Shown in pieces: positions 32,439-41,434 of a stretch of DNA of 64,000 nt. Location: NCBI GenBank assembly GCA_965279735.1, contig OZ257260.1:1550001-1614000 (forward strand). The letters run 5' to 3'. The translations under genes and the position numbers were made by a program. Within the stretch, counting starts at the first letter, position 1. The number at the start of each line of letters is the position of its first letter. A model generated the notes under the pieces. That model made no database searches, had not been told where the DNA came from, and saw nothing but the letters and a program-made list of their open reading frames with translations. Source of the stretch: CAIUGU01 sp965279735 (GTDB lineage: Bacteria; Pseudomonadota; Gammaproteobacteria; Steroidobacterales; Steroidobacteraceae).

Positions 32439-35121
32439 CCACTTTCAGCACCCGCTGCGGTGTGGCGATGCCATAGCCCTGCGCGTAGTCGACACCAATT
32501 CCCCGCAGCATCTCGATGATCTCCTGGTTCTCGGCGAACTCGGCGATCGTCTTCTTCCCCGTCAGGTGACCGATTTCGTTGATCGAGCGCACCATCTCGC
32601 GGTCGATCGGGTCGTGCAGGATTTCCTTCACGAAGCTGCCGTCGATCTTGAGGAAGTCCACCGGGAAGTGCTTGAGGTAACCGAACGACGACAGCCCTGT
32701 GCCGAAGTCGTCGAGAGCAAACATGCACCCGAGTTCCTTCAGGGCCTGGATGAAGCGATTGGCCTGCGAGAAGCTCGCGATGGCCGCCGTCTCGGTGATT
32801 TCAAAACAGATCTTCGAGGCATCGATGCCACTGCGATGGAACTGCTCGATCACGAACGGCAGGAACTTGTCATCGCCCAGGCTCTGGCCTGAGAGGTTGA
32901 TCGAGCACATTGCCAGCTTCTCGCGCTCGTCGGCTTCGGAGACCAGCCAGCGGAAGGCGTTCTCGATCACCCAGCGGTCGATGCTCGGCGTGATGGCGTA
33001 GCGTTCGGCAGCGGCAATGAACTGGTCGGGCGAAACGATCTTGCCCGCTTCATCGCGCATGCGCAGCAGCAGTTCGTAGTGCAACCCCGCTTCCGGTTTC
33101 TGCAGCGGCAGGATCGTCTGGCGGAACAGCTCGAAACGCCCTTCTTCCAGTGCATTGTTGATGCGCGCGGCCCACTGCATTTCGCGGCGGCGACGCATCA
33201 GGTCGATGTCGTTTTCCTGGAAGCTGTAGACGCGGTTGCGGCCCGCTTCCTTCGCAGCCTGGCACGCACTGTCAGCGGCCGACAGCAGCGAAGCGACATC
33301 TTCATTCTCGGGCGAGATCGGCACGACTCCGATGCTGACACCGAGCCTGAACGTGCGCTCCTCCCAGACGAAGCGGTAGTCGCGAATGGATTCGCGCAGG
33401 ATTTCGGCGTTGCGCATGGCCTCATCGAGTGAGCAGCTTTCCAGCAGCACGCCGAATTCATCGCCGCCGAGACGCGACACCGTATCGCGCCAGCGGATCT
33501 TCGACTTCAGCAGCTGGCCCACCTGACCGAGCAACGCATCTCCGGCGCTGTGACCACAGTTGTCGTTGATGATCTTGAACTGGTCGAGATCGAGGTGGCA
33601 TAAACAATACGACGACTCGCGTGCCTTGGCACTCTTGAGCGCACGCTCAAGACGCGCCTCGAACTCGCGGCGATTGACGAGACCGGTGAGGATGTCGTGG
33701 CTCGCGTGATACGACAGCTTGCGATTGAGCTCGCGGCTTTCGCTCACGTCGTGGAACACGAGCACGCCGCCGGAAATGGATCCCGATCCATCGCGGATGG
33801 GCGAAGCGCAGCTTTCGATGTACAACTCATTGCCGTCGCGCCGGATGAGAAGCGTTGGCCGCACCGACTTGATGGCGCGGGCCCGGCGAATGGCGACGGA
33901 CAGCGGATTCTCTAGCGGCTCGCAGGTTTCCTCGTGGAAGCCGCGGAAAATTTCATCGATGGGGCGGCCCTGTGCGTCGTCGAGACGCCAGCCCGTAAGC
34001 TGCTCGGCGACAGGATTGAGATATTCCACGTGCGAGCGCGCGTCGGTCGTGATGACCCCATCGCCAATGGACTGCAGCGTGATCTGCGCGCTCTCTTTTT
34101 CCTTGAACAGCGCTTCTTCGTAAAGACGCCGTTCGGTGATGTCGAGCTCGACACCCACCAGGCGACGCAACCGGCCGTTCTCGTCGACCCTCGCCTTGGC
34201 GCGACTGATCACCCACCGCCACTCGCCACTGCGATGACGCATGCGATGCACGCTTTCGAAGATGGGCGACTTGCCGGCGAGATGCTCGCGCAGCAGCGTC
34301 TGCGTCCGCGCCATGTCGTCCGGATGAACCAGCTGCCGCCAATCAGGCGACAGGTCGACATCGTCGGGCGCGAAGCCGAGCATCGCCTTCCAGCGCGGCG
34401 AGAAATACATCCTGTTGTTCTCGACGTCGAAGTCCCACAGGCCATCGTTGGCAGTGTCGAGGGCCAGGTCATTTCGTTCCTGCAGGCTCGCCACCTGGTC
34501 GTGGTACCGGATGCGATCGAGCCCGGTCGCATAACTGGTGCCGATCAACTTGAGCAGCAGGTGCAGGTTCGCATCCCACGACTCGCGCGGCCGGGTGGAA
34601 CACAGCGCCATGAAACCGCTGACCCGGTCCTGCATCGAGAATCCGATCAGAAGCACTGCACCGATCCTGAGGCCAGCGAAGCGCTCCGCTTCCGCGATGA
34701 GCTCGCGTCGCGGCGGTTCGGCGGTATTGCGGATTTCAACGATCCGCATGTGTCCGAGACGTTCCCGCACGTAAGGCAGGTTTTCGAGAGCCTCACCGCG
34801 CAGGACTTCAGGATTGAAAGCAGCGAACAGGCTGGTCGCACCCGTCACCGTTTCGATGACTTCACGGCGCGCGTCGTACAGCGCGATGAACATGGCATCG
34901 AGGCCAGAGGCCTCGCGCAACGCTTCAAGATTGCGGGTGACGCAGGCGTCGGTGTTTTCGCGCGGGAGGTTCTGGAAATCGACGGAGACTTTGGTCAGGA
35001 GGACATCGAGACCGACGATCGCGCGGTTGGCAGTACCGAAGACCCGCTGGGTGGACAGCAGATCGAAATCGGGCGAATCGGTATGCGGTTCGGTCGGCGG
35101 GATGGGTGGAATACTTGCCAT
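32428..35121 (-). CDS. GAF-PAS-PAS-GGDEF-EAL c-di-GMP synthase/phosphodiesterase
   Basis: An 897-residue cytoplasmic signalling protein with no membrane segments. Order: GAF (about 60-205), PAS with PAC (about 220-335), second PAS (about 345-455), GGDEF (about 460-625) and EAL (about 645-890). The cyclase motif is intact (SRLGGDEFGVLLES). The phosphodiesterase motif reads YELLLRM instead of EAL or EVL, but the other catalytic segments (INLSGQSL, CFEITETAA, ALDDFGTG, LKIDGSFVK) are kept, so both activities are possible. The sensory domains may bind small molecules, haem or flavin. It stands alone between nadC and the glycosyltransferase set. Confidence 0.93.
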   Translation of the reverse strand: MASIPPIPPTEPHTDSPDFDLLSTQRVFGTANRAIVGLDVLLTKVSVDFQNLPRENTDACVTRNLEALREASGLDAMFIALYDARREVIETVTGATSLFAAFNPEVLRGEALENLPYVRERLGHMRIVEIRNTAEPPRRELIAEAERFAGLRIGAVLLIGFSMQDRVSGFMALCSTRPRESWDANLHLLLKLIGTSYATGLDRIRYHDQVASLQERNDLALDTANDGLWDFDVENNRMYFSPRWKAMLGFAPDDVDLSPDWRQLVHPDDMARTQTLLREHLAGKSPIFESVHRMRHRSGEWRWVISRAKARVDENGRLRRLVGVELDITERRLYEEALFKEKESAQITLQSIGDGVITTDARSHVEYLNPVAEQLTGWRLDDAQGRPIDEIFRGFHEETCEPLENPLSVAIRRARAIKSVRPTLLIRRDGNELYIESCASPIRDGSGSISGGVLVFHDVSESRELNRKLSYHASHDILTGLVNRREFEARLERALKSAKARESSYCLCHLDLDQFKIINDNCGHSAGDALLGQVGQLLKSKIRWRDTVSRLGGDEFGVLLESCSLDEAMRNAEILRESIRDYRFVWEERTFRLGVSIGVVPISPENEDVASLLSAADSACQAAKEAGRNRVYSFQENDIDLMRRRREMQWAARINNALEEGRFELFRQTILPLQKPEAGLHYELLLRMRDEAGKIVSPDQFIAAAERYAITPSIDRWVIENAFRWLVSEADEREKLAMCSINLSGQSLGDDKFLPFVIEQFHRSGIDASKICFEITETAAIASFSQANRFIQALKELGCMFALDDFGTGLSSFGYLKHFPVDFLKIDGSFVKEILHDPIDREMVRSINEIGHLTGKKTIAEFAENQEIIEMLRGIGVDYAQGYGIATPQRVLKVVNG

Positions 35122-35220
35122 CGTAACTGCGATTCCTAAGTGCCCGGCATTGTGGCACAGCTCATCAAGAACGCAAGGTAAGCGACTGGTATTGCGTGAA
35201 AATGTATCCGGTCCAACTGG

Positions 35221-36948
35221 TCATTCACGCGGCGGCGTGTAGTGCAGCGCCCGCTCGGGATGACCGCCCGCCACGCAATCGGGATTCGCGCCTGTGGTCA
35301 CGACAAACCACTCCTTCCGATTGGCGACATCGACGTCCATCCCCGGGACATCCTTGAAACAGCGCTCACGCACGTACTGATCGATGAGCAGTCCGCGGCC
35401 CGTCCCCGCCATCAGCCAGGCCGATGCATCGTCCGCTTCCTGTTCCCATTCCTGCCAGCGCGAATGGCCGAAGTTGACCGTCGGCCGCCGGATCTGCATC
35501 AGGTACTGTTCCTTGTAGGCGACCAGTCCCAGCTCCGGAATTCCCGTCGTGCGTTGCTCCAGTTGTCGCGCAAACGCAGCGCCCGAACGCTCTGCATCGA
35601 TGATCGGACTGATCCAGTAGCCGACGACCAGCAAAGCAGCAGCCAGTACGCCCGCGAATGCGAGGAGCGCGCGTTGCAGGCGGAAGAACAGGCAGATGAG
35701 CCCTCCCGCCAGCGCCATGACCACCAAAGGCCAGACGGCATCGATCCCCTGGTCCGCGAGCAACTGTGCCCGCTGCCCGGGAGCAATCAAGCCCACATAG
35801 ATCGCCGCCAGTCCGAGAATGACGGGGATGGCACGCGCAAGCGTAAACAACACTTTCTGCGGTCCTTTACGCCCCATCAACTCGATGAGCCAGGGTGAGG
35901 CCACCAGCGCGAAGGCCGGCACGGCGGGCAGGACGTACACACCGCGCTTGCCCGTACTGAGCGAGAAAAAAAGCACGACCAGGACTATCCAGGCGAGCAG
36001 CAGAAGCACCCTCAGATCGCCTTGTCCAAGCGCTTGCCGCCACCGGGGCACCAGCCAGGGCAGGAGAGCAGTGAGCGGCAGCCAGAGGAAAGGAATGACA
36101 TTGACGATGAAGAACCAGAACGGCTCCTTGTGGTGCCAGGCGCTCGCATAGCGGTCGACCGTCTGCTTGAACAGGATTTCGTCGCGATACGCAGCGAGGT
36201 GAGGATCACTGGCTGCTGCGATCAGCATCGGTGCCAGCCAGATGCTGACGGCAGCGATGAATGCGAGCGGCCCCCAAGCCCAGCGCCAGCCTCCCGCCAA
36301 CTTCAGGCGTGGCTGCCAGCGTGCCGACCTTGCGAACACGTAGGGCAACAACACCAGTAGCGGCAGGAAACCGACTCCTTTGGTGATCACTCCGAGACCG
36401 GCAGCCGCCCACCCGATCGCATACCAGCCCCACGATGGGCCGAGCAGAAGGTGACGAAGCAGTCCATACAAGCCGAGCGCAATCCAGAAGCAGACCGTGG
36501 CATCGATCTGCGCCTGCCTGCCCTGCCAGACGAACTGTATGGTCAGCAGCAGCACCATTCCGGCGGCCAGCCCTGTTTCCCGGTTCCAGAGTCGACGCCC
36601 AAGATCGTAGATGAGCGTGAGCGTACCCAACGTCGCCAACAGCGACGGCAGCAGGAATGCGACGCGCAGTGAGCCTGTCAATTTCAGACAGATCGCGATC
36701 AACCAGAAGAAAATCGGTGGCTTGTCTGCATACAGATCACCCCCGACCATCGGCACGAGCCATTCGCCGGTTCGCACCATGTCGCGGGCAATCAGGGCAA
36801 AGCGTGGTTCATCCGCAGGCCACGGATCGCGAAGGCCCAGACCAGCGCCGACCATGACCAGCGCGAGGCCCAGCAACCAGAACAGATCCAGCCGGACTTC
36901 CGCGGGCCCGGCGCGAGAGGTGCGCCAGAATGAATCCATCGTGGTCAT
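35221..36948 (-). CDS. ArnT-like GT39 family glycosyltransferase
   Basis: A 575-residue polytopic inner-membrane enzyme (10 or more hydrophobic segments) of the ArnT/PMT family, which moves a sugar from an undecaprenyl-phosphate donor to lipid A or another envelope acceptor on the periplasmic side. The first periplasmic loop has the acidic catalytic motif DPWPADEPRFALIARDM and YADKPPIFFWLIA. Its start overlaps the stop of the small LABN gene by 1 bp (TAATG pattern). With the upstream GT2 and LABN genes it forms a donor-synthesis and transfer set. The sugar and acceptor are unknown. Confidence 0.85.
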   Translation of the reverse strand: MTTMDSFWRTSRAGPAEVRLDLFWLLGLALVMVGAGLGLRDPWPADEPRFALIARDMVRTGEWLVPMVGGDLYADKPPIFFWLIAICLKLTGSLRVAFLLPSLLATLGTLTLIYDLGRRLWNRETGLAAGMVLLLTIQFVWQGRQAQIDATVCFWIALGLYGLLRHLLLGPSWGWYAIGWAAAGLGVITKGVGFLPLLVLLPYVFARSARWQPRLKLAGGWRWAWGPLAFIAAVSIWLAPMLIAAASDPHLAAYRDEILFKQTVDRYASAWHHKEPFWFFIVNVIPFLWLPLTALLPWLVPRWRQALGQGDLRVLLLLAWIVLVVLFFSLSTGKRGVYVLPAVPAFALVASPWLIELMGRKGPQKVLFTLARAIPVILGLAAIYVGLIAPGQRAQLLADQGIDAVWPLVVMALAGGLICLFFRLQRALLAFAGVLAAALLVVGYWISPIIDAERSGAAFARQLEQRTTGIPELGLVAYKEQYLMQIRRPTVNFGHSRWQEWEQEADDASAWLMAGTGRGLLIDQYVRERCFKDVPGMDVDVANRKEWFVVTTGANPDCVAGGHPERALHYTPPRE

Positions 36949-37268
36949 TACCCGGTGTTACCCGCAGGCTGCCCGGCGTTCTGATGCTTGCGATGCAGAT
37001 ACAGGTTGTAGAGCGCGACGGCGAACGGAAACAGGTTCGAGAGCACGCCCACCGAATCGTTGCGGCCGAAGATGAAGTAGGTCAGCAGCAGTAAGCTGCC
37101 GCAGATGCTCATGTACCAGAACAGCGCAGGCAGTACCGGCCGCCCCTGCCGGCGCGAGGCCGCAAGCTGCACGAACCAGCGTCCCGCAAACAGCAAGACG
37201 CCGACATACCCGACCAGTTTCCAGGGCGTGACGGTGACGCCGAAGGCCTGAATCAGAACGTTGTCCAA
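36948..37268 (-). CDS. Lipid A biosynthesis N-terminal domain (LABN) small membrane protein
   Basis: A 106-residue protein with about three transmembrane segments. KLVGYVGVLLFAGRWFVQLAASR, LPALFWYMSICGSLLLLTYFIF and LFPFAVALYNLYLH match the LABN family, first seen fused to lipid-A-disaccharide synthase and common as a stand-alone partner of GT2/GT39 glycosyltransferases, often compared with flippase-like small membrane proteins. The start is a TTG at 37268 preceded by GGGGGAAG. It lies between the GT2 and GT39 genes, which supports a shared role in envelope glycosylation. Confidence 0.8.
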   Translation of the reverse strand: MDNVLIQAFGVTVTPWKLVGYVGVLLFAGRWFVQLAASRRQGRPVLPALFWYMSICGSLLLLTYFIFGRNDSVGVLSNLFPFAVALYNLYLHRKHQNAGQPAGNTG

Positions 37269-37334
37269 GAGCTTCCCCCAGGGTGCACGAGTCTCAAGAC
37301 GAGTGAGACGGGCCGGACGGCAAAAGCAATCGCC

Positions 37335-38087
37335 CTACTCCTCGTTGGCCGAGACGGGCGGCGGATGGCGACGGATGATCCACATCACCCCGAACATGTC
37401 GACGATGCCGACCCATAAACGATTGTGCAGGCCGTATTTCGAACGCCCGGCGGTGCGCGGCCGATGTCCGACAGGCACGGAGATGACCCGTGATCCGGCA
37501 CGCTGGAAAAGCGCCGGCAGAAAGCGATGCATGTGGTCGAAACGTGGCAGCTCGAGAAAGGTCGCCCGGCTGAACACCTTGATGCCGCATCCGGTATCGG
37601 GCGTCCCGTCACGAAGCAGGCTGCCCCGGACTCCATTCGCGATGCGCGAGGACAGACGCCGGAGCCAGGTATCGCGACGTGTCGTGCGACTGCCCATCAC
37701 CAGCCGCAGCTTTTCATCGCGGGCCGTATCAACAGCAGCCAGCAGTGCAGGAATATCGGCGGGGTCGTTCTGGCCATCGCCGTCGAGGGTGGCGATCCAG
37801 TCTGCCCTGGCCACCCGGACTCCCGTACACACGGCCGCACTCTGGCCACTGCGCTTCGCATGACGGAGCAGCCTGACGTCGGCTCCCAGCAGTGTGCGGG
37901 CAGCGATTACAGCGGCTGGGGTCGCGTCCGTGCTGCCGTCATCGACGTAGATCACTTCAAAGGAGTAACGGCCGCGCAGTGCCGCCACGATTTCAGCCGT
38001 CAGCGTCCCGACGTTCTCCGCTTCGTTGCAGACGGGCACCACGACCGATACGCGCGGCACAGAGGCGGTGGAATCCGTACCTGGCAA
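37335..38087 (-). CDS. GT2 family polyprenyl-phosphate glycosyltransferase (DPM1/ArnC-like)
   Basis: A 250-residue cytoplasmic or membrane-associated glycosyltransferase. VSVVVPVCNEAENVGTL opens the GT-A fold near residue 13, EVIYVDDGSTDATPA gives nucleotide binding, and TLDGDGQNDP is the metal-binding DxD. There is no C-terminal membrane domain, unlike ArnC, so it resembles soluble dolichol-phosphate mannose synthases. It probably charges undecaprenyl phosphate with the sugar used by the downstream GT39 enzyme. The start is a TTG at 38087, whose AGAGG Shine-Dalgarno lies in a remnant of the mobile-element end found at 10839. Confidence 0.87.
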   Translation of the reverse strand: MPGTDSTASVPRVSVVVPVCNEAENVGTLTAEIVAALRGRYSFEVIYVDDGSTDATPAAVIAARTLLGADVRLLRHAKRSGQSAAVCTGVRVARADWIATLDGDGQNDPADIPALLAAVDTARDEKLRLVMGSRTTRRDTWLRRLSSRIANGVRGSLLRDGTPDTGCGIKVFSRATFLELPRFDHMHRFLPALFQRAGSRVISVPVGHRPRTAGRSKYGLHNRLWVGIVDMFGVMWIIRRHPPPVSANEE

Positions 38088-38106
38088 GGGAACCTCTGCT
38101 TGACCC
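38087..38106. repeat. Solitary terminus of the MITE-like element, upstream of the GT2 gene
   Basis: AGGGAACCTCTG is identical to the end of the element at 10839, and 18 of the first 20 bases match. No partner end was found nearby. On the minus strand its AGAGG (38093-38097) lies 5 nt before the TTG start at 38087, mirroring the arrangement at the carboxylase gene. Confidence 0.6.
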
Positions 38107-38189
38107 GGAAAATTCGTGGCTATTCATCGAGCAGGCCGGAAATCCCGGCCGCGAGTGCGGGCGCAGTATAAAGCTTTGGGAGTACCAGT

Positions 38190-38918
38190 TCAGCCAGCCT
38201 TGCCCTGCAACCGCGCCAGCTCCGCTGCCGCAGCCTGGTAAGTGGCCTTGAGGCGCCGCTGCATTTCCTCCTGCAAAGGTTCAAGTGCTTCGGCTTTTGT
38301 TTCGCGAGGCACCTGCAAGGGTTCGCCGATGGCAATGACCACGCGCCCGAAAGGGACCGGGATGATGAATTTGTCCCAGGTCTTGAGCACGAAAGCAGGA
38401 CTCGCCGCATAGGCCACCGGGACGACCGGCTTGCCGCACAGCTGGGACACAAACAGTGCGCCCGGCTTGAACACGAACCTCGGACCCCGGGGTCCGTCGG
38501 GCGTAATGACGGGCGAGAGAAGCTGTTTGGAAATGGCGCGATACAGCTGTCGCACGGCCCGCGCACCCGTATACGACCCCGAACCGCGGATAACTTCTCC
38601 GCCGTAAATGCCCGACAGCATCGTGGCGGCTTCGCCGTCGACCGACGGGCTGATCATGAACCCGATCTTCAATCCATCGCGGCCCTTGGCCACGATGTAA
38701 CGGGAGCACATGAGTAGATGCTGATGCCAGAACACAGGGATCACTGCTCCGTGCGTCTTCAGCTCAGCGTCGATCCGCTCCTCGCCGATGCGGCGCACAC
38801 GACATGTCCACCACAGCGTTTCAAGGATGCCTGCAGTCAGCAGCGCAGCCAGGCGATAGCCCAGCCGCCGCAGCGGCGTGAGTGAGCGCTGGGAGCGCGT
38901 TCCCGGAACCTCAGTCAC
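38190..38918 (-). CDS. DUF374 family lysophospholipid acyltransferase-like protein
   Basis: A 242-residue protein with an N-terminal hydrophobic segment (about 17-37) and the LPLAT_DUF374 pattern: IPVFWHQHLLMCSRYI supplies the acyltransferase histidine, and VITPDGPRGPRFVFKPGAL is the DGPRGP motif of the family. It is expected to transfer acyl chains to a lipid at the inner membrane, possibly lipid A related. The start is GTG at 38918. It lies 102 bp upstream of the GT2 gene in the same direction, consistent with a common lipid A modification set. Confidence 0.83.
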   Translation of the reverse strand: MTEVPGTRSQRSLTPLRRLGYRLAALLTAGILETLWWTCRVRRIGEERIDAELKTHGAVIPVFWHQHLLMCSRYIVAKGRDGLKIGFMISPSVDGEAATMLSGIYGGEVIRGSGSYTGARAVRQLYRAISKQLLSPVITPDGPRGPRFVFKPGALFVSQLCGKPVVPVAYAASPAFVLKTWDKFIIPVPFGRVVIAIGEPLQVPRETKAEALEPLQEEMQRRLKATYQAAAAELARLQGKAG

Positions 38919-38929
38919 TTAAGTCCTGC

Positions 38930-39796
38930 TCAATCGTAGAATTCCGGCGCCTTCCTGAGCTTGGCATGCGCCACCAGGTCGTGCTGGATCCAGAGTTGCG
39001 CGCCACTCTGCTTCAGAAAGGTTTCCAGCGCCACACGCGACCGGCGGGTCTGCTGCTGATCGAAGTCGGCGAGCGGCAGGCGATCAAGAGTGCGTTCTTC
39101 CGGATAGTGATAGAGATCGCCCGCCAGCACGACACCCCCTGTTTTGGGGAGCTTCACGTAGAGCACATTGTGGCCGGGCGTGTGTCCCGGCGATGACTTG
39201 ATCACGACCGTCCCGTCACCGAAGACGTCGTAGTCATCCGTGGTGATGAGCGTGGTCTTGCTGTTCTGCAGGGCTGCAAAATTGGACGGCTGCGGCGGTT
39301 CGGCCGCCGGCTGCGGGAACATCGCATCGCGTTCTGACTTGCGCACCAGCCACGTCGCACCGGCATAGTCGTTGGCATTGGCAACATGGTCCCAGTGATA
39401 GTGCGAGAGCGCGAGGTACGTGATATCCGATGGCTTGTAGCCCACTCCTGCCAACTGCGCCTTGAGCGACGAACGGATCGATACGTAGCGATCCGCACTG
39501 TTCGACAGGACGAGATGTCGCGCCACCGGTGCGCTCCCGGCTGTCCACGTGTCGTCGGATATAGCGCCGGTATCCCACATCAGCGTGCCCTTGGGATGCA
39601 CGATCAGGAACGCAGCAACAGAGAGCTGGGACGTTGCCACTTCCTCGTTCTTGAGGCGATACCGGGCAGGATCCGATTCAAGGACGCCGCCGTCGAACAC
39701 ATACAGCTTGAGCGGCGGCGCGGCCGCAGAAGCCGTTCCAGCCTGAAACGTCACCAGCAATAACGCGGTCAACGACAAAAGCACGCGATGTAACAT
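38930..39796 (-). CDS. Exported MBL-fold metallohydrolase, AHL-lactonase-like
   Basis: A 288-residue protein with a Sec signal peptide (MLHRVLLSLTALLLVTFQAG, cleavage probably after ASA) and a metallo-beta-lactamase fold. The metal motif is SHYHWDH (a variant of HxHxDH), followed by SSPGHTPGHNVLYV and AGDLYHYP, which give the other ligands. It resembles the N-acyl-homoserine lactonase group; lactone hydrolysis in the periplasm is an inference. I start at the ATG at 39796 because the longer frame adds a segment before the signal peptide. It lies 85 bp after the SDR gene at the end of the catabolic run. Confidence 0.82.
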   Translation of the reverse strand: MLHRVLLSLTALLLVTFQAGTASAAAPPLKLYVFDGGVLESDPARYRLKNEEVATSQLSVAAFLIVHPKGTLMWDTGAISDDTWTAGSAPVARHLVLSNSADRYVSIRSSLKAQLAGVGYKPSDITYLALSHYHWDHVANANDYAGATWLVRKSERDAMFPQPAAEPPQPSNFAALQNSKTTLITTDDYDVFGDGTVVIKSSPGHTPGHNVLYVKLPKTGGVVLAGDLYHYPEERTLDRLPLADFDQQQTRRSRVALETFLKQSGAQLWIQHDLVAHAKLRKAPEFYD

Positions 39797-39881
39797 GAAT
39801 GCTTCCCTTTTGCAGAACGGCGGCCTCAGCGAGGCGCGCCAGAATGGCATCGGCCCCGATTGGCCGCAAGCCTGAAAAAAA

Positions 39882-40622
39882 TCAGAACCGGTTGACCGGG
39901 AGAATCATCATCTCGGCGATCTGCACATGGGGCGGCTGGTCAATCGCAAAAAGCACGGACCGCGCGACATCGGCGGGCTCCAGCGCCATCCTGAACTGGT
40001 CGAAGTAGTCCTTTTCCTTCTGCCTGTCGCCGCGATACCGCGTGATGATGATGTTCGTCCGCGTGAGGCCGGGCTGCAGTTCCGTGACGCGAATGGCCGT
40101 CTCCGCGAGCTCGCCCCGGAGCGTTTCCGTGAACATGTGCACCCCCGCCTTGCTCGTGCTGTAAGCCGCCATGTCGGGAATGATCCGCACGGCATTGATC
40201 GAGCTGATATTGACGATGTGGCCGGCGTTGCGTTCAACCATCCCGGGCAGCAGGCTGCGAGTGACCCGCATCAGACCGATCAGGTTGGTCTCGATGATGT
40301 TCGCCCAGTCATCGGGCGAGCCCTTCGCGAAGGCAGTCCTGCCACCGATGTCATGACCCGCATTGTTGATCAGGATATCGATGGGCCTGAAAGCCTGCGG
40401 GATCAACTCCGGCAGCCGGTCAACGTTCGCAGCATCGGTGATGTCGAGTTGCAGCGGATGGGTATCGGGGCCGATCTCAGACGCGAGCTTTTGCAACGCT
40501 GCAGCATCGCGATCCACCAGCACCACTCGCCTGCCACTGGCGATGAGCTGCTGCACGATTGCACGACCCAGACCGCCGGCCGCGCCTGTGATCAGAACCG
40601 TTCGCCCCTGTACTTCAGTCAT
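39882..40622 (-). CDS. Short-chain dehydrogenase/reductase
   Basis: A 246-residue cytoplasmic SDR. The cofactor motif is TGAAGGLGRAI (about residues 12-22), NNAGHD is present, and the catalytic Ser-Tyr-Lys set is ISSINAVRIIPDMAAYSTSKAG. After the Rossmann fold the acidic residue in VLVDRDAAAL suggests NAD preference. Last enzyme of the long catabolic run, 29 bp after another SDR gene. It probably oxidises a hydroxy group of a pathway intermediate; the substrate cannot be named. Confidence 0.85.
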   Translation of the reverse strand: MTEVQGRTVLITGAAGGLGRAIVQQLIASGRRVVLVDRDAAALQKLASEIGPDTHPLQLDITDAANVDRLPELIPQAFRPIDILINNAGHDIGGRTAFAKGSPDDWANIIETNLIGLMRVTRSLLPGMVERNAGHIVNISSINAVRIIPDMAAYSTSKAGVHMFTETLRGELAETAIRVTELQPGLTRTNIIITRYRGDRQKEKDYFDQFRMALEPADVARSVLFAIDQPPHVQIAEMMILPVNRF

Positions 40623-40651
40623 GCCGCTGTCCTTGTCCGTTCCAGTTGCAA

Positions 40652-41434
40652 TCAGATCGCAGACCAGCCGCCATCGATGGGCAGCGTGGCGCCGGTGATG
40701 TCGTTCGCGGCCGGGCTACACAGGAACACCGCCGTCGCGCCTACGCTCTGCAGGGAAACGAATCGTCCGCTCGGCTGACGATCGGCGAGATAGTCTTTCG
40801 TCGCGCGCTCGATGGACTGCTTCTGTTTCGACGCAATGGCTGCGATGCGTCCCTCGATGGCAGGCGTCGGCAACGTGCCCGGGCACAACGCGTTGCAGGT
40901 AACACCGGTTCGTGCGTTCTCCACCGCCACGGCGCGCGTCAGCCCGAGCAATGCCGTCTTGGTCGTGACGTAATCGACGCGGTTTGCAACGGCACGCGTC
41001 GAATAGATCGACGCCATGTTGATGATGCGTCCCCAGCCCTTTTTCTTCATGCCGGGCAATGCCAACCGCGCCAGATGAAACGGCGCAGAGAGATTCACCG
41101 CCAGCGCTTCGTCCCATTTTTCCGGGGCAAAATCCTCGACTGCCGCGAAGCTCCGCACCACCGCGTTGTTGACGAGAATATCGAGAGTGCCGCAGCGATC
41201 GAAAACGCTGGCCATCATCGCTTCGATCGTGGAACGTTCCCTCAGGTCTGCCGCCACACTCACTGCCTGCACCGCGAACTTCGCCTGAAGGGCGTCACGT
41301 GCGGCTGGCTGCTCTACGAGATCATGCAGAAAGATATTCGCCCCCGCTTCGGCGAGGCTCTCCGCCAGGGCAAAACCCAGCCCGGCACCTGCGCCGGTCA
41401 CGAGAGCCCATTTGCCTTCCAGCATGCGGATCAT
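40652..41434 (-). CDS. Short-chain dehydrogenase/reductase, 3-hydroxybutyrate-dehydrogenase-like
   Basis: A 260-residue cytoplasmic SDR with TGAGAGLGFALAESL (about residues 14-28), NNAVVRS, and the catalytic MASIYSTRAVANRVDYVTTKTAL. Overall it resembles 3-hydroxybutyrate dehydrogenases, including NALCPGTLPTP after the active site, so a 3-hydroxyacid substrate is plausible. The start overlaps the stop of the MBL-fold hydrolase gene by 4 bp (ATGA), implying translational coupling and use in the same pathway. Confidence 0.85.
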   Translation of the reverse strand: MIRMLEGKWALVTGAGAGLGFALAESLAEAGANIFLHDLVEQPAARDALQAKFAVQAVSVAADLRERSTIEAMMASVFDRCGTLDILVNNAVVRSFAAVEDFAPEKWDEALAVNLSAPFHLARLALPGMKKKGWGRIINMASIYSTRAVANRVDYVTTKTALLGLTRAVAVENARTGVTCNALCPGTLPTPAIEGRIAAIASKQKQSIERATKDYLADRQPSGRFVSLQSVGATAVFLCSPAANDITGATLPIDGGWSAI

